A DNA stretch of 64,000 bases from contig CAZAQV010000027.1 of assembly GCA_964487255.1 (NCBI GenBank), positions 1 to 64,000 on the forward strand, given 5' to 3'. The notes beneath the pieces were generated by a model, which ran no database searches, had not been told where the DNA came from, and saw only the letters and a list, made by a program, of their open reading frames with translations. This document shows, one piece after another, positions 1 through 8,423 of this stretch. This DNA is from CAZAQV01 sp964487255. Lineage in GTDB: Bacteria > Myxococcota_A > Polyangia > Polyangiales > CAZAQV01. The first letter of the stretch is position 1. Each line of letters opens with the position of its first letter. The position numbers and the translations under genes are program-made.

Positions 1-424
1 TGTTGGAAACGTCGCCTACTTCAAATACCCGATCCACCAATTACGGGCATAACTCGTGGAGCCTCGATACGGCGATGTCAAAGGACTGGTCACTCAGCTC
101 CACGTCACAACGTGCGTCACGACCGATTAGGCAGCCTGCGCGAAGCTGCCTCTCCGAGATCTTCAGGTTTCGGTGCATGCCACCTTGCTCGAACTGGAGC
201 ATGAACCTGGCGCAGCCTTCATCTTTACGAACCCGGCGAATGGTAAAGGCGGCAGAGCGATAAGGTGATCCCGCTGCTCGTTTGAATAGCTCAAGCTCGA
301 CGTTCGGATTTTCGAAAGGATCTCGCTGGGGAGTAACCCAGGGCATCTGTGAGAAAGGCGGCAAAATCGGCTGCAGGAGATCTGTGCGATGAAAGACGAA
401 CAGAGAGGTCTGTCCGATGCGCAT
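1..424 (-). pseudogene. Decayed FHA-domain protein fragment
   Basis: The frame read from an ATG at 424 down to a stop at 41-43 ends in CLIGRDARCDVELSD and AVSRLH. This is the G-R-D...S-R-x-H signature of a forkhead-associated phosphothreonine-binding domain. Just after the SRLH the frame stops, but two other frames continue with FHA-like residues (RVMPVIGGSGI, then FEVGDVSN, close to the usual D-x-x-S-x-N-G strand). At least two frame changes are therefore needed to rebuild the domain, which suggests a pseudogene cut by the window edge. The N-terminal 100 or so residues are not recognised. An alternative start at 601 exists, but it would place two palindromes inside the gene. Confidence 0.35.
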
Positions 425-489
425 CGCGAGCGAGCCATTTGAAGCCACCGAATGGTGCGGCATCCACGGGACGGTCCTCATCATTTGGC

Positions 490-527
490 GTCCAGACGCC
501 TGGACACCGGAGTCCAGACGTCTGGAC
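490..527. promoter_or_regulatory. Two tandem palindromic operator-like sites
   Basis: Positions 512-527 form a perfect 16-bp palindrome, GTCCAGACGTCTGGAC. Positions 490-505 repeat it with one change (GTCCAGACGCCTGGAC). The centres are 22 bp apart, about two helical turns, as for paired dimer-binding operators. They lie 66 bp and more upstream of the ATG at 424 of the FHA-like remnant and about 150 bp upstream of the GIY-YIG gene on the other strand. Which gene they serve is unknown. Confidence 0.45.
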
Positions 528-680
528 ACGAACAATTTGCCTGTTTTCCAAGGGTGGGCGAAACGAAGTGTCGCTCGGCCCTCCAAAAACTTCCGATCCA
601 CGCGGCGTGGCGATTGCTCAGCAACATGGGGTGCGTTTCAATCGGGGCAACTGGTGGGGTGTGGGCGGCGACAAGGAAGC

Positions 681-923
681 ATGCAAAGACATGTGTATGT
701 GTTGGCGTCGGTCGGGAGGCTGCGGAGGTTCTATGTCGGGCTGACCAGGGATGTGGAGAAGAGGCTCGGGAAGCACAATAAGGGCGGGTGCATTGCGACG
801 AAGAGCGGCCGGCCGTGGAGGCTGCGCACGGTGGTGAGCTTTGATTCGGAGCAGAGGGCTCGGGCGTTCGAGCGGTATTTGAAGACTGGATCGGGGAGGG
901 CGTTTGCGAGGCGGCGGTTGTAG
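681..923 (+). CDS. Small GIY-YIG nuclease-like protein
   Basis: This 80-residue protein starts MQRHVYVLASV and continues RRFYVGLTRDVEKRLGKHN, matching the GIY-YIG core: the first motif is replaced by VYVL, the second is YVG, followed by the conserved R and H-N. RPWRL, a FERYLK helix and GRAFARRRL follow, as in the UvrC-type single-domain GIY-YIG family (COG2827/YhbQ-like, normally 80-100 residues). The family folds like the catalytic domain of UvrC; cellular roles are mostly unproven. A longer frame reaches back to 417, but homology begins at the ATG at 681. It lies 130 bp from tRNA-Ala, on the opposite strand. Confidence 0.8.
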   Translation: MQRHVYVLASVGRLRRFYVGLTRDVEKRLGKHNKGGCIATKSGRPWRLRTVVSFDSEQRARAFERYLKTGSGRAFARRRL

Positions 924-1053
924 TGCGTGTAGCTACGCCGAAGCTTTAGGGGTTGCGAGTCCGCCTTCGCCGAGGCTTCGGCGGGAGACACGCCATCGCT
1001 CATCTCACTTCCGGCGAGCGGAGCAACGCCGAAGCTCGAAGAGCGAAGGCGAG

Positions 1054-1126
1054 TGGAGGTGAGGGGGATCGAACCCCTGACTTCCGGCTTGCAAAGCCGG
1101 CGCTCTCCCAGCTGAGCTACACCCCC
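1054..1126 (-). tRNA. tRNA-Ala (anticodon UGC)
   Basis: Read on the minus strand the 73 bases fold as a full cloverleaf. The acceptor GGGGGTG pairs with CACCTCC plus discriminator A. The D arm is GCTC/GAGC. The anticodon stem CCGGC/GCCGG encloses loop TTTGCAA, giving anticodon TGC. The T arm contains GTTCGATCC. The 3' CCA is not encoded (the next bases are CTC). In many bacteria this tRNA lies in the 16S-23S spacer; here it stands alone, far from the 23S gene at the other end of the window. Confidence 0.97.
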
Positions 1127-1408
1127 AGGAGAACGGGGTGTTTAACGTGCGGAGAGATTGGGGTCAAGGCATAACCTGGTGTGGTGTAGCCTGCGATGAG
1201 CGCTTCGGAGGAGAACCTGATTTGCTACGAGCAAATCATTGGTTTGGGGGAGAGGCTGCGAAGAGCCATAAGCCGATGAGCGCTTCGGAGGAGAAGCTGA
1301 TTTGCTACGAGCAAATCATTGGTTTGGGGGAGAGGCTGCGAAGAGCCAACAGAGGGGCATCCCCAGGAGAACGGGGTGTTTAACGTGCGGAGAGATCGGG
1401 GTCAAGGC
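1123..1408. repeat. Duplicated tRNA-Ala 5' flank
   Basis: The 48 bp at 1123-1170 (first four acceptor bases of the tRNA plus its 5' flank, containing GAGAACGGGGTGTTTAACG) recur at 1361-1408 with one or two changes, 238 bp apart. The copy has no tRNA body attached, so it looks like the residue of a former tandem tRNA copy or a recombination scar. Between the copies lie two 74-bp direct repeats described separately. Confidence 0.7.
1195..1348. repeat. Two 74-bp direct repeats with a GATTTGC hairpin
   Basis: The 74 bp at 1195-1268 recur at 1275-1348 (period 80 bp) almost unchanged. Each holds the hairpin GATTTGCTACGAGCAAATC (1219-1237 and 1299-1317) with an outer AACC/GGTT pairing. A related hairpin sits in the leader of the 23S rRNA gene (61140-61158), and another in an insertion at 54873-54893. 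The 923-1571 stretch otherwise holds only the tRNA and these repeats. Confidence 0.7.
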
Positions 1409-1571
1409 CAACATTAACCGGATACAAACCATCGCGGCTGGTGGTCCTCGGTCCCGTTGCGCTGGCCCGAGCAAGGTGTTTATGCCTGTCAGATCCATGG
1501 CATGTCGTTTGCTTCGTCTCAAGTCCATGAGGCCAGCGCGAAAAACTGGGACGCTTTGTGCGTGTCGCGGG

Positions 1572-3440
1572 ATGGTCAGTTCCGAGCAGCTGGTTCTGCT
1601 CGGCGCCATCGGCCTTGTTGCTAGCTTTGCCTTGAGCTCCCTCGGTGCTGGGATTGGGCGTAATGTGAGCGGGCAGGTTGGCGGGCAGACCGTCGCTGTC
1701 ATGGAGACGGGGCCATTATCCCGAACCGAGATCGGTCGTCCGGACCCTGCGCCGACGCCATCCTTGCGCGGACGCTCTCTGGCCGCCGGTACTGGTTTTC
1801 TGCGTTTTGTGAGCTTGGTAGAAGAGCTGGCGCTCGTCGATGGGGTTCAGCATCGATTTCGTCTTCCCACAAGCACAGACTTTTCGGTGACGCGACCACG
1901 CTTTTCCTCAGAGTCGACCATTGCGGCCGTCCGCGAGTTCAACGCTTTGCCTGAAGCAACGAGGAAAGCCGCGTTGGAGGACTGGCGCGGCGCTGTCTTA
2001 TACGGTGCCTATCAACCGGACTTTAAAGGAGGCGAGATCGCCGACCGCGTCATGGCCACGAGCAACGGCCAGTGGAAGGACGTTCTCGACGAGTTTGGAG
2101 TTCGTCACGACCTGGTGGATGCGCATGGCAAGAGAAGCACGACCTTCCATCTCGGACGTTTCCTAGAGGCGCTTTCCGACGCGCGGCGGCTCGATGAGCT
2201 CTCCGATCCCCAGAGTGCAGCCCGCCGTGCGCTTCGGTTGCACGGATTGGGCGCGAGCGGCAGCGTCGATTACCGTCAGCGTTTCGTGCCACGCGCGGCG
2301 TTGGCCGAAGCGTTCGTCGACTTCAAGCCAGGTCGTGTCGAGGGCATGCTGCTTCTCGCGGAACTCGAAGAAACCGAGGCCGTACGCGCCGCGCAAATGT
2401 TTGCCGCACCGGGCACTTCGAACAAGTGGGTGGAGCACCAAGTGCAGTGGCTGTCGCAGCAGGCGCGACTCGAGCAGGAAATCGCGCGCCAAGAGGTCTC
2501 TTCTTCCCGCAACCCGAAGGCCTTGGGGGCATGGTGGCCGGACGCATCCAAGGGGAGCGACGACATGCCCTGGGAGCAGCGTCACCTCACCTTTGAGCTC
2601 AATCGACGTTTGCCGTTTCGACTGAGCGACGAGGGCGAGGCACTTCGCGATGCGCTCCAAAAGTGGGGTGACATCCCCAACGACGACGTGCCCCGGGTGG
2701 CCTTGGCCGAGTTGGTGCGCCCTGCGCTTGAAATGTTCCACGAGAGCGCTCGTTTACAGGAGCAGGAGTTGGTTGCACTCGTGCGCACTTGGGGTGACGC
2801 GCCGCTTTTGGATCTATCGGATATGCAGCGCCGCATCGAACGCATCGGTTCTCTGGCGCAACGCGCCAATGCCTTACTTGCCGAGGACGCGCTGTCCAAG
2901 CAGCGTTATCTCAAGTTCGTCGACGAGTATATCGTGCAGATGGATGAGCTGACCGTACTGCGTCGGCGTCGACAGCTTGACCCGCGCCCGATCTTTGGGC
3001 CAGACGGCCAGGCAGCAACTCTGGAGGCCATGCCACTTTTCAGCCAGGGGCTTGGCTACTGGACCTTTGCCGACGCGTACGAATGGATGCGTCAAGCGGT
3101 TGACCTAGAACGCCGTGTCGTTCGGGAACCAACTTTACCGCTTGAGATACCGCTGTCGGGACGTTTCTATGATGGCAACTTTGACACCGCAAAACGTTTT
3201 GCTGAACATGACATTGTTCATGTGAAAGGCGTACGACGAACGTTTGCGCTGAATCCAGACGTCGTTCTCGACGCATTTGACAAGATCGACGCCGCGGAAC
3301 GTCGCTTGGCCAACACAGCGCCTTCGTCAAAGAAGTATGATGAGCTTGCTGTGTGGATCACTAGAGCCAAATCCAAGCTCGCGTACCACTTTTGGGAAGG
3401 CTCACGCGGTCGACCGGACTTTGGGGATCCGCCGAACTAA
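1572..3440 (+). CDS. Large protein of unknown function, membrane-anchored N-terminus
   Basis: I do not recognise this 622-residue protein. From the ATG at 1572 it starts MVSSEQLVLLGAIGLVASF, a single hydrophobic segment (about residues 6-28) that could be a signal anchor. A Pro/Arg-rich linker and then a long, charged, mainly helical body follow, with many Glu/Arg/Ala heptad-like stretches and Trp-rich patches (KALGAWWPD, GLGYWTFADAYEWM). No catalytic motif or repeat is obvious. The frame is open back to 1302, but that part overlaps the duplicated tRNA flank and has no signal-like start. It is followed after 175 bp by a lipoprotein gene on the same strand. Confidence 0.6.
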   Translation: MVSSEQLVLLGAIGLVASFALSSLGAGIGRNVSGQVGGQTVAVMETGPLSRTEIGRPDPAPTPSLRGRSLAAGTGFLRFVSLVEELALVDGVQHRFRLPTSTDFSVTRPRFSSESTIAAVREFNALPEATRKAALEDWRGAVLYGAYQPDFKGGEIADRVMATSNGQWKDVLDEFGVRHDLVDAHGKRSTTFHLGRFLEALSDARRLDELSDPQSAARRALRLHGLGASGSVDYRQRFVPRAALAEAFVDFKPGRVEGMLLLAELEETEAVRAAQMFAAPGTSNKWVEHQVQWLSQQARLEQEIARQEVSSSRNPKALGAWWPDASKGSDDMPWEQRHLTFELNRRLPFRLSDEGEALRDALQKWGDIPNDDVPRVALAELVRPALEMFHESARLQEQELVALVRTWGDAPLLDLSDMQRRIERIGSLAQRANALLAEDALSKQRYLKFVDEYIVQMDELTVLRRRRQLDPRPIFGPDGQAATLEAMPLFSQGLGYWTFADAYEWMRQAVDLERRVVREPTLPLEIPLSGRFYDGNFDTAKRFAEHDIVHVKGVRRTFALNPDVVLDAFDKIDAAERRLANTAPSSKKYDELAVWITRAKSKLAYHFWEGSRGRPDFGDPPN

Positions 3441-3615
3441 AGGACCGCCGGTCGCTCGGACCCCTGACCTCCGGTTTGCTGAGCGGAACCCTGGATGCGG
3501 TCCGTGGAGCCGGAGCGGCTCCTCCGCTTCTGTTGCTGAGCGAAGTACGAAAGAGAATTGTTGGATGTTTCACCGCATACAAGACCGGTACGGAGTTTTC
3601 TTTCGCTACTCAGTC

Positions 3616-5232
3616 ATGAGGGTTGGAGTAAGGGGATCGTGGATCGGCAGCGTGCCGACATATTTTCTATTTTTGCTGGGTGGCTGCGCGATGGAGGTGC
3701 CGGATGCTGAGTCCACAGGTGCACTTCTCACTGGGACGTCGAGCATCACACTCGACGTCTTCGAGGACACCGATCGAGACGGAGCGCGCGATTCAGCGGA
3801 GCCAGGTTGGCCCGACCAGGTGTTCTATCTACTCACTCCCGAAGGCGACTTTGTTCAAGGTGCGGCAACCGATGCCAGTGGCAAGGCAATCTTTGATGGG
3901 CTCGCCTCAGGGACCTACGAGCTTGTCATGAACGACCCTGGTTGGGGAGCTGTTCGCAATGACTGGACGGTGACGAGCAGCGAGGACGGAACACCCAACA
4001 TCACAGTGGACGTCGACGGCACGCGCAACGTCGCTATCGGATGGCGTCCCATCACCTGGTCCACCGATCCTGAATCACCGCTCTCCGAGACGGTCCATTC
4101 CTCAGGGGTCGTGATCAAGAGCTACAACGATGCGGTGACAGCTGCGGCCATCGGCGAAGTGCTATCCGGCGGAGCCGCGCTAGGTCCCGAATCAACGACC
4201 ATTGAGATCCGATACGGTTTGAGCGATATCAGTTATGCGGCGACCGGTTCAGAAGGCATTCCTGGCGCGTATGCAAATTTTCATGGGATTGTCTATCTTG
4301 GTCACCAGTCTTGGTTGACCGCTGCATCGAGGACGCTGTTTCACGAATACGGTCACGCCTGGGTCGAATACCGTCGGCGGATCGTCAATCAGTGGCCGGA
4401 CCTATCGCCTTACCTCGAGGTTCGTGGCATCGACCCGGATGACAGCCGTCTCTACAGCAACCATTCGTGGGACCTCGGAGAGATCATTGCCGAGGACTAC
4501 CGCCAACTCTTCGCGGACCCCGACGGTGCGTCGTACCGACAAGAGAATGCCGAACTGCCCACGGCACACGAGGTGCCGGGACTTCGAGACTGGTTTCTTG
4601 GACCCTTTTCCACGGGTGGCGGCGATGTGGGTGCCGGCGACGACACCGAGCCTCCTGTGCTTGGCGAGCTCACGCCGACCTCTGGCAGCACCCTCACTGG
4701 AACGGTTTCGGCAGCGGTTCGGGTCAGCGATAACGTCAGTGACCCCACCCAGCTCGATGTGACCATCGCCCTCGCCGGCACCCGTTTCTCCGCCAGTTAC
4801 GATGCGGGCTTGGACCTTTGGACGGCGTTGATTGATACGACCGCCTTCACGGATGGCCCCCAACAACTTGAAGCTCTAGCGACCGATGCAGCCGGGAACA
4901 CGACCTCCCTCGCGCACGACGTGACGGTATCCAACGTTTCGGACGCAGGCCCTCAAATTACCGACGCGGTAGCGGGGGCACTGGCTTCGGGTAAAACCTG
5001 GATCGGCTGGATCGACCTCACCGTTAAGGATGATGGTGAGAGCGCATCGGGCGTGATGGTGAATGCGACTTGGGCCACGTCCGGACGGCGCGCCGATATC
5101 GGCGTGGCCACTTGTACGACGGATGCGTCGGGCCGATGTCGTTTGAGCGTTAGCCTCGCCAAGAATGTCACGAGTGTTACGTTCGATGTTTCAGTACCTA
5201 GTGCGCTGCGCATGACCGTCTACAAGCCATAG
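3616..5232 (+). CDS. Lipoprotein with zinc-metalloprotease motif and Ig-like domains
   Basis: This 538-residue protein is probably exported and lipidated: the start MRVGVRGSW is followed by a hydrophobic run and lipobox LGGC (Cys24). Residues about 45-125 (SITLDVFEDTDRDGARD ...) look like an SdrD-B/Cna-B repeat. A zinc-protease motif HEYGH is at 243-247. A helix about 40 residues later, GEIIAEDYRQLF (E289, E293, D294), offers the third ligand, as in gluzincin-like peptidases. The C-terminus has two Ig-like modules, one beginning DTEPPVLGELTPTSG and one with WIGWIDLTVKDDGES. The ATG at 3616 is chosen because it gives the signal peptide. Substrate unknown. Confidence 0.75.
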   Translation: MRVGVRGSWIGSVPTYFLFLLGGCAMEVPDAESTGALLTGTSSITLDVFEDTDRDGARDSAEPGWPDQVFYLLTPEGDFVQGAATDASGKAIFDGLASGTYELVMNDPGWGAVRNDWTVTSSEDGTPNITVDVDGTRNVAIGWRPITWSTDPESPLSETVHSSGVVIKSYNDAVTAAAIGEVLSGGAALGPESTTIEIRYGLSDISYAATGSEGIPGAYANFHGIVYLGHQSWLTAASRTLFHEYGHAWVEYRRRIVNQWPDLSPYLEVRGIDPDDSRLYSNHSWDLGEIIAEDYRQLFADPDGASYRQENAELPTAHEVPGLRDWFLGPFSTGGGDVGAGDDTEPPVLGELTPTSGSTLTGTVSAAVRVSDNVSDPTQLDVTIALAGTRFSASYDAGLDLWTALIDTTAFTDGPQQLEALATDAAGNTTSLAHDVTVSNVSDAGPQITDAVAGALASGKTWIGWIDLTVKDDGESASGVMVNATWATSGRRADIGVATCTTDASGRCRLSVSLAKNVTSVTFDVSVPSALRMTVYKP

Positions 5233-5271
5233 GACAGCGGTGATGCTTCCCACGCGATTTAGCAAGCCCGG

Positions 5272-5607
5272 CTATTCACCGCGGAGCCTGGCGAGCTTTG
5301 CGCGTAGCTCTTTTTGGATCGCCGCGCCCGAGGAATTGTCGACTAGGCCTCCGGGTTCTGTGTCGCGCTTGTTTCGCATGCGTGCCACGCTGTCCGAAGA
5401 GCTGATGAGCGCCGCGACCGCGGGGGCGGTTCCTGTGAGGCGAAACAGGTCCTTGGGAAGTGCTTTCGGCGCGGAGACGCTCTTCAGATACGCGCGAGCG
5501 GAAGTGCAGTCCTCGCTGCCGCTCGGGGGTGGAGGCAAAATCGAGTACAGCCCCGATGTCGTTCCGATGTCCTCTTTTTTGCCGTCGGGATAAGGCTCTG
5601 CACACAC
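5272..5607 (-). CDS. Small hypothetical protein
   Basis: This is a 111-codon frame convergent with the metalloprotease-like lipoprotein gene. It has a plausible helical C-terminus (SGAAIQKELRAKLARLRGE) and a Pro-rich segment, but no recognised domain, signal peptide or clear Shine-Dalgarno. An overlapping minus-strand frame (5276-5620) is an alternative. It may be a real small cytoplasmic protein or chance. Confidence 0.35.
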   Translation of the reverse strand: MCAEPYPDGKKEDIGTTSGLYSILPPPPSGSEDCTSARAYLKSVSAPKALPKDLFRLTGTAPAVAALISSSDSVARMRNKRDTEPGGLVDNSSGAAIQKELRAKLARLRGE

Positions 5608-5716
5608 AAGTCTCAGTCATTCAAGCGCCGTGCCAAAACAATTCGCTATGAATATAGGGGTGCTGACCGAGAGCAGTGATGGCTGGAACATCACAGGCGC
5701 CTAAAAGGCAGGTGGT

Positions 5717-5745
5717 TTGAGGCCCACATGTAGTTGCTCTACAAT
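5717..5745 (+). promoter_or_regulatory. Sigma70-like promoter for the transporter/HEAT gene
   Basis: TTGAGG (5717-5722) and TACAAT (5740-5745) are separated by 17 bp, 23 bp before the ATG at 5769. Match to the housekeeping consensus is good in the -10 box and fair in the -35 box. It would drive the two-gene unit 5769-9342. Confidence 0.5.
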
Positions 5746-5768
5746 CGCGGCGCGCTCTCTTATCAACC

Positions 5769-8423
5769 ATGCGTGCCGCCATTCTACGAGCCAAACCGCG
5801 CGAGCGTCGCATTGCGATCGTTGCGTTTTGGGCGCTGTTTTTCGTGATAGGTAGCCACGCCCTTCTTGAGACCGCTCGGGACGCGCTCTTCTTGGCCAAA
5901 GTATCAGCATCCAAGCTGCCTTGGCTTTACATCTTGATCGCGATCGCATCGGTCATCGTCACCCAGGTTGGCGGCCGACTTCGTGTCAGCAGCGCGCGCT
6001 CACTTACGTTCACCATTGGTGCAACGTCGCTGATCACACTGGCACTGGGGTGGCTCTTGCCACAATTCCCCGTCGCGGGATCCTATGTCTTGTACGTGTG
6101 GACGGGTGTCTTGATCGCCGTTGTGCTCATGCGTTTCTGGATTCTGCTCGGCGGACTTTTCACGGTCACGCAGGCGAAGGCGCTCTACGGGTTTGTCGGA
6201 ATGGGCAGTGTCACCGGCGCCATCGCGGGTTCTGCGGCTGCCCGCGCCCTGTCCGAACTCGTGCCCGCTGGGCAGCTCGTTTATGCTGGAGGCATCTCGC
6301 TCGGTTTGGGTTCTGCCATCACCCTGTTCTTCTGGCGAGAAGGGGCTGTTGCAGCCGATGTGGACGAACAGCAGAGCGACTCGATGCGTGACTGCGTCCG
6401 CTACGTCTTCGAACATCGGTACGCAAGAAGAGTTGCGCTGCTGATCGCGGTTGCCGCGATGGCGCTTACCGTCGTCGACTACATCTTTAAGACGATTGTG
6501 GCAGAGCGTGTCCCACCCGATGAGCTCGGTTCGTTCTTCGCCACGGTCTACCTTGCGCTCAATGTTGGTTCGCTCGTTATCCAGGTCGTGGTCGTCAGCT
6601 GGTTGATCCGCCGTTTCAATACGCTCGGTGCGCTCGCTGTCCTACCAACGCTCATCTTGGTGGGCGCGCTTGGACTTGTTGCGTTGCCAGCCGCGGCCGG
6701 GTTAGTGGCGGCACTCACCATGAAAGGCATTGATGGTGTGATGCGTCACACACTCAATCGTACGGCCAATGAGCTTCTCTTCGTTCCCCTACCGAGTCGT
6801 GGCCGGAGTCACCTGAAGCTTTTCGGCGACGTCATCTCGCAAAAAGGCGGGCAGGCGTTTGTGTCCATCGCAATTCTAGGTTTGGGTGCCCTGGGTTGGG
6901 AGGCGGTCTTACCGTGGGCGCTTGTAGCACTGCTCTTGCTGTGGCACTTGGCGCTGCTTTCCACAAGGTCGCCGTATTTGTCGCTGGTGCGCAGCCGACT
7001 TCGGCGTGGAGCGCATGCTGAAGGCCTGCCGGAGCTTGATGTTGAGTCGCTTGAGGCGCTGGTTCGTGCGCTCGACAGCGCCGATGATGGTGAGGTCCGC
7101 GAAGCCATGAGGATGCTTGTCGAAGAAGACAAAGCTGATTTGATTCCGACGTTGATTCTTTATCATCCTAGCGATGCGGTCGCGATCGACGCCCTAGACA
7201 TCTTTGCGCGCAGTGAACGTCATGCGACTCTCGACAATGTAAACAAGCTCGCTGAGGTGCGTTCCTATCAAGTACGTTCGGCCGCGCTTCGCACAGCGCA
7301 CGTGCTCGGTGATGACATCGACTTCGAAGCGATGGCTGCGGAGAGTGACTCACTCTTCGTGAAAGCCACATGTATTTGCGCCCTGTCTACGAAGCGCGAA
7401 CTGAGCCAAGAGGAGCATTTGTTTCTTCACAATACGACGCTCGGCGATGACCCAAAGCAGCTCGTATCGCTTGCCCGCGACATGGCTGTGTTCAGCTCTG
7501 AAACATTGGCGCCCTATCTTGAGACGCTTTGCAACCACGATGACGAACAGGTCCGTCAGGCAGCGATGGGCGCCATCGATGTCGAGAGGTTTGCCAGTCA
7601 CGATCGCTTGTTGCTGGGCGCACTCGCGGATGGACGCACGCGAAACCTCGCACGACGAATCGTTGGGCATGCGGGTCCCAAGACCGCATCGTTGGTCATC
7701 GATTCGCTGGCTGACCCCAGCGTTGACTTGATGACCCGGCGACACCTTCCCTCCGCAATCGCTGATCTTCCCGATCACGCGCAGGCTGCGAAGGTACTCG
7801 TTGCGCAGTTGCGGCAAGAAGAAGACGGGTTGATTCGCTTCTGGATCCTGCGTTCATTGAATAGGCTTTTGGACCGCCACCCCGAGGCATACCCCGACCT
7901 CGCTTGGGTCGACAGCGAAATTGATCGCACGCTTGAGCGTGCGTATCGACTCCTCAGTCGTGCGGTCGTGCTGGCCTCGCATGCGCCCCTGGTTGGCGGG
8001 CTCCCCGGGCACCGGATGTTGGTACGACTGCTTCGCGATAAGCACATGCAGTGCGTCGGCCGCATCTTCATCTTGCTCGATATCAGAAGCAAACGCGAGA
8101 ATTTCATCAGTATCTGGAACAGTCTGCGGGGCAAAGACACGCAGATGCGCGATGCGGCGCTCGAGATGATCGACAACGTCCTTGCCGAGCCACTACGAAG
8201 CGCGATTCGAGGCTTGGTCGGTGATTTCTCAGATGCAGAGCGCCTCACGATTGGAGAGCGCTACCACAAGCATGAGTCCCGGACCTATTTTGAGGTGCTC
8301 GATGAACTCGACCGTTCACAGAGTGAATCCTCACGGGAACTGGCTACTTCGCATCGCGAGGAACTTGCGCAGCTAGACGCCGTTTCTTTCGCAAGGTTGG
8401 GGGAGGTCGCGCGTGCTGCATGA
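5769..8423 (+). CDS. NTT/MFS-like membrane protein fused to HEAT repeats
   Basis: This is an 884-residue two-part protein. Residues 1 to about 410 form some 10-12 hydrophobic helices with the early signature ETARDALFLAKVSASKLPWL, resembling the ATP/ADP translocase-like (NTT/Npt) branch of MFS-type carriers. From about 420 to the end it is soluble and built of helical repeats with alternating acidic/hydrophobic residues (AVAIDALDIFARSE; EQVRQAAMGAIDVE), typical of HEAT repeats. Such fusions are usually annotated as Npt1/Npt2-family or HEAT-containing MFS proteins; the transported substrate is not established. It overlaps the next gene by 11 bp, implying coupled translation and a joint role with the cyclic-nucleotide-fold protein. 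Confidence 0.75.
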   Translation: MRAAILRAKPRERRIAIVAFWALFFVIGSHALLETARDALFLAKVSASKLPWLYILIAIASVIVTQVGGRLRVSSARSLTFTIGATSLITLALGWLLPQFPVAGSYVLYVWTGVLIAVVLMRFWILLGGLFTVTQAKALYGFVGMGSVTGAIAGSAAARALSELVPAGQLVYAGGISLGLGSAITLFFWREGAVAADVDEQQSDSMRDCVRYVFEHRYARRVALLIAVAAMALTVVDYIFKTIVAERVPPDELGSFFATVYLALNVGSLVIQVVVVSWLIRRFNTLGALAVLPTLILVGALGLVALPAAAGLVAALTMKGIDGVMRHTLNRTANELLFVPLPSRGRSHLKLFGDVISQKGGQAFVSIAILGLGALGWEAVLPWALVALLLLWHLALLSTRSPYLSLVRSRLRRGAHAEGLPELDVESLEALVRALDSADDGEVREAMRMLVEEDKADLIPTLILYHPSDAVAIDALDIFARSERHATLDNVNKLAEVRSYQVRSAALRTAHVLGDDIDFEAMAAESDSLFVKATCICALSTKRELSQEEHLFLHNTTLGDDPKQLVSLARDMAVFSSETLAPYLETLCNHDDEQVRQAAMGAIDVERFASHDRLLLGALADGRTRNLARRIVGHAGPKTASLVIDSLADPSVDLMTRRHLPSAIADLPDHAQAAKVLVAQLRQEEDGLIRFWILRSLNRLLDRHPEAYPDLAWVDSEIDRTLERAYRLLSRAVVLASHAPLVGGLPGHRMLVRLLRDKHMQCVGRIFILLDIRSKRENFISIWNSLRGKDTQMRDAALEMIDNVLAEPLRSAIRGLVGDFSDAERLTIGERYHKHESRTYFEVLDELDRSQSESSRELATSHREELAQLDAVSFARLGEVARAA

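Noticed and set aside
490..527. Palindromes considered as a dif/Xer or phage attachment site
   Set aside because: No 11-6-11 dif layout and no integrase gene nearby; the tandem equal spacing fits operators better.
2163..2741. 192-codon minus-strand frame
   Set aside because: It is antisense within the long gene 1572-3440; Pro/Arg/His-rich composition is typical of shadow frames.
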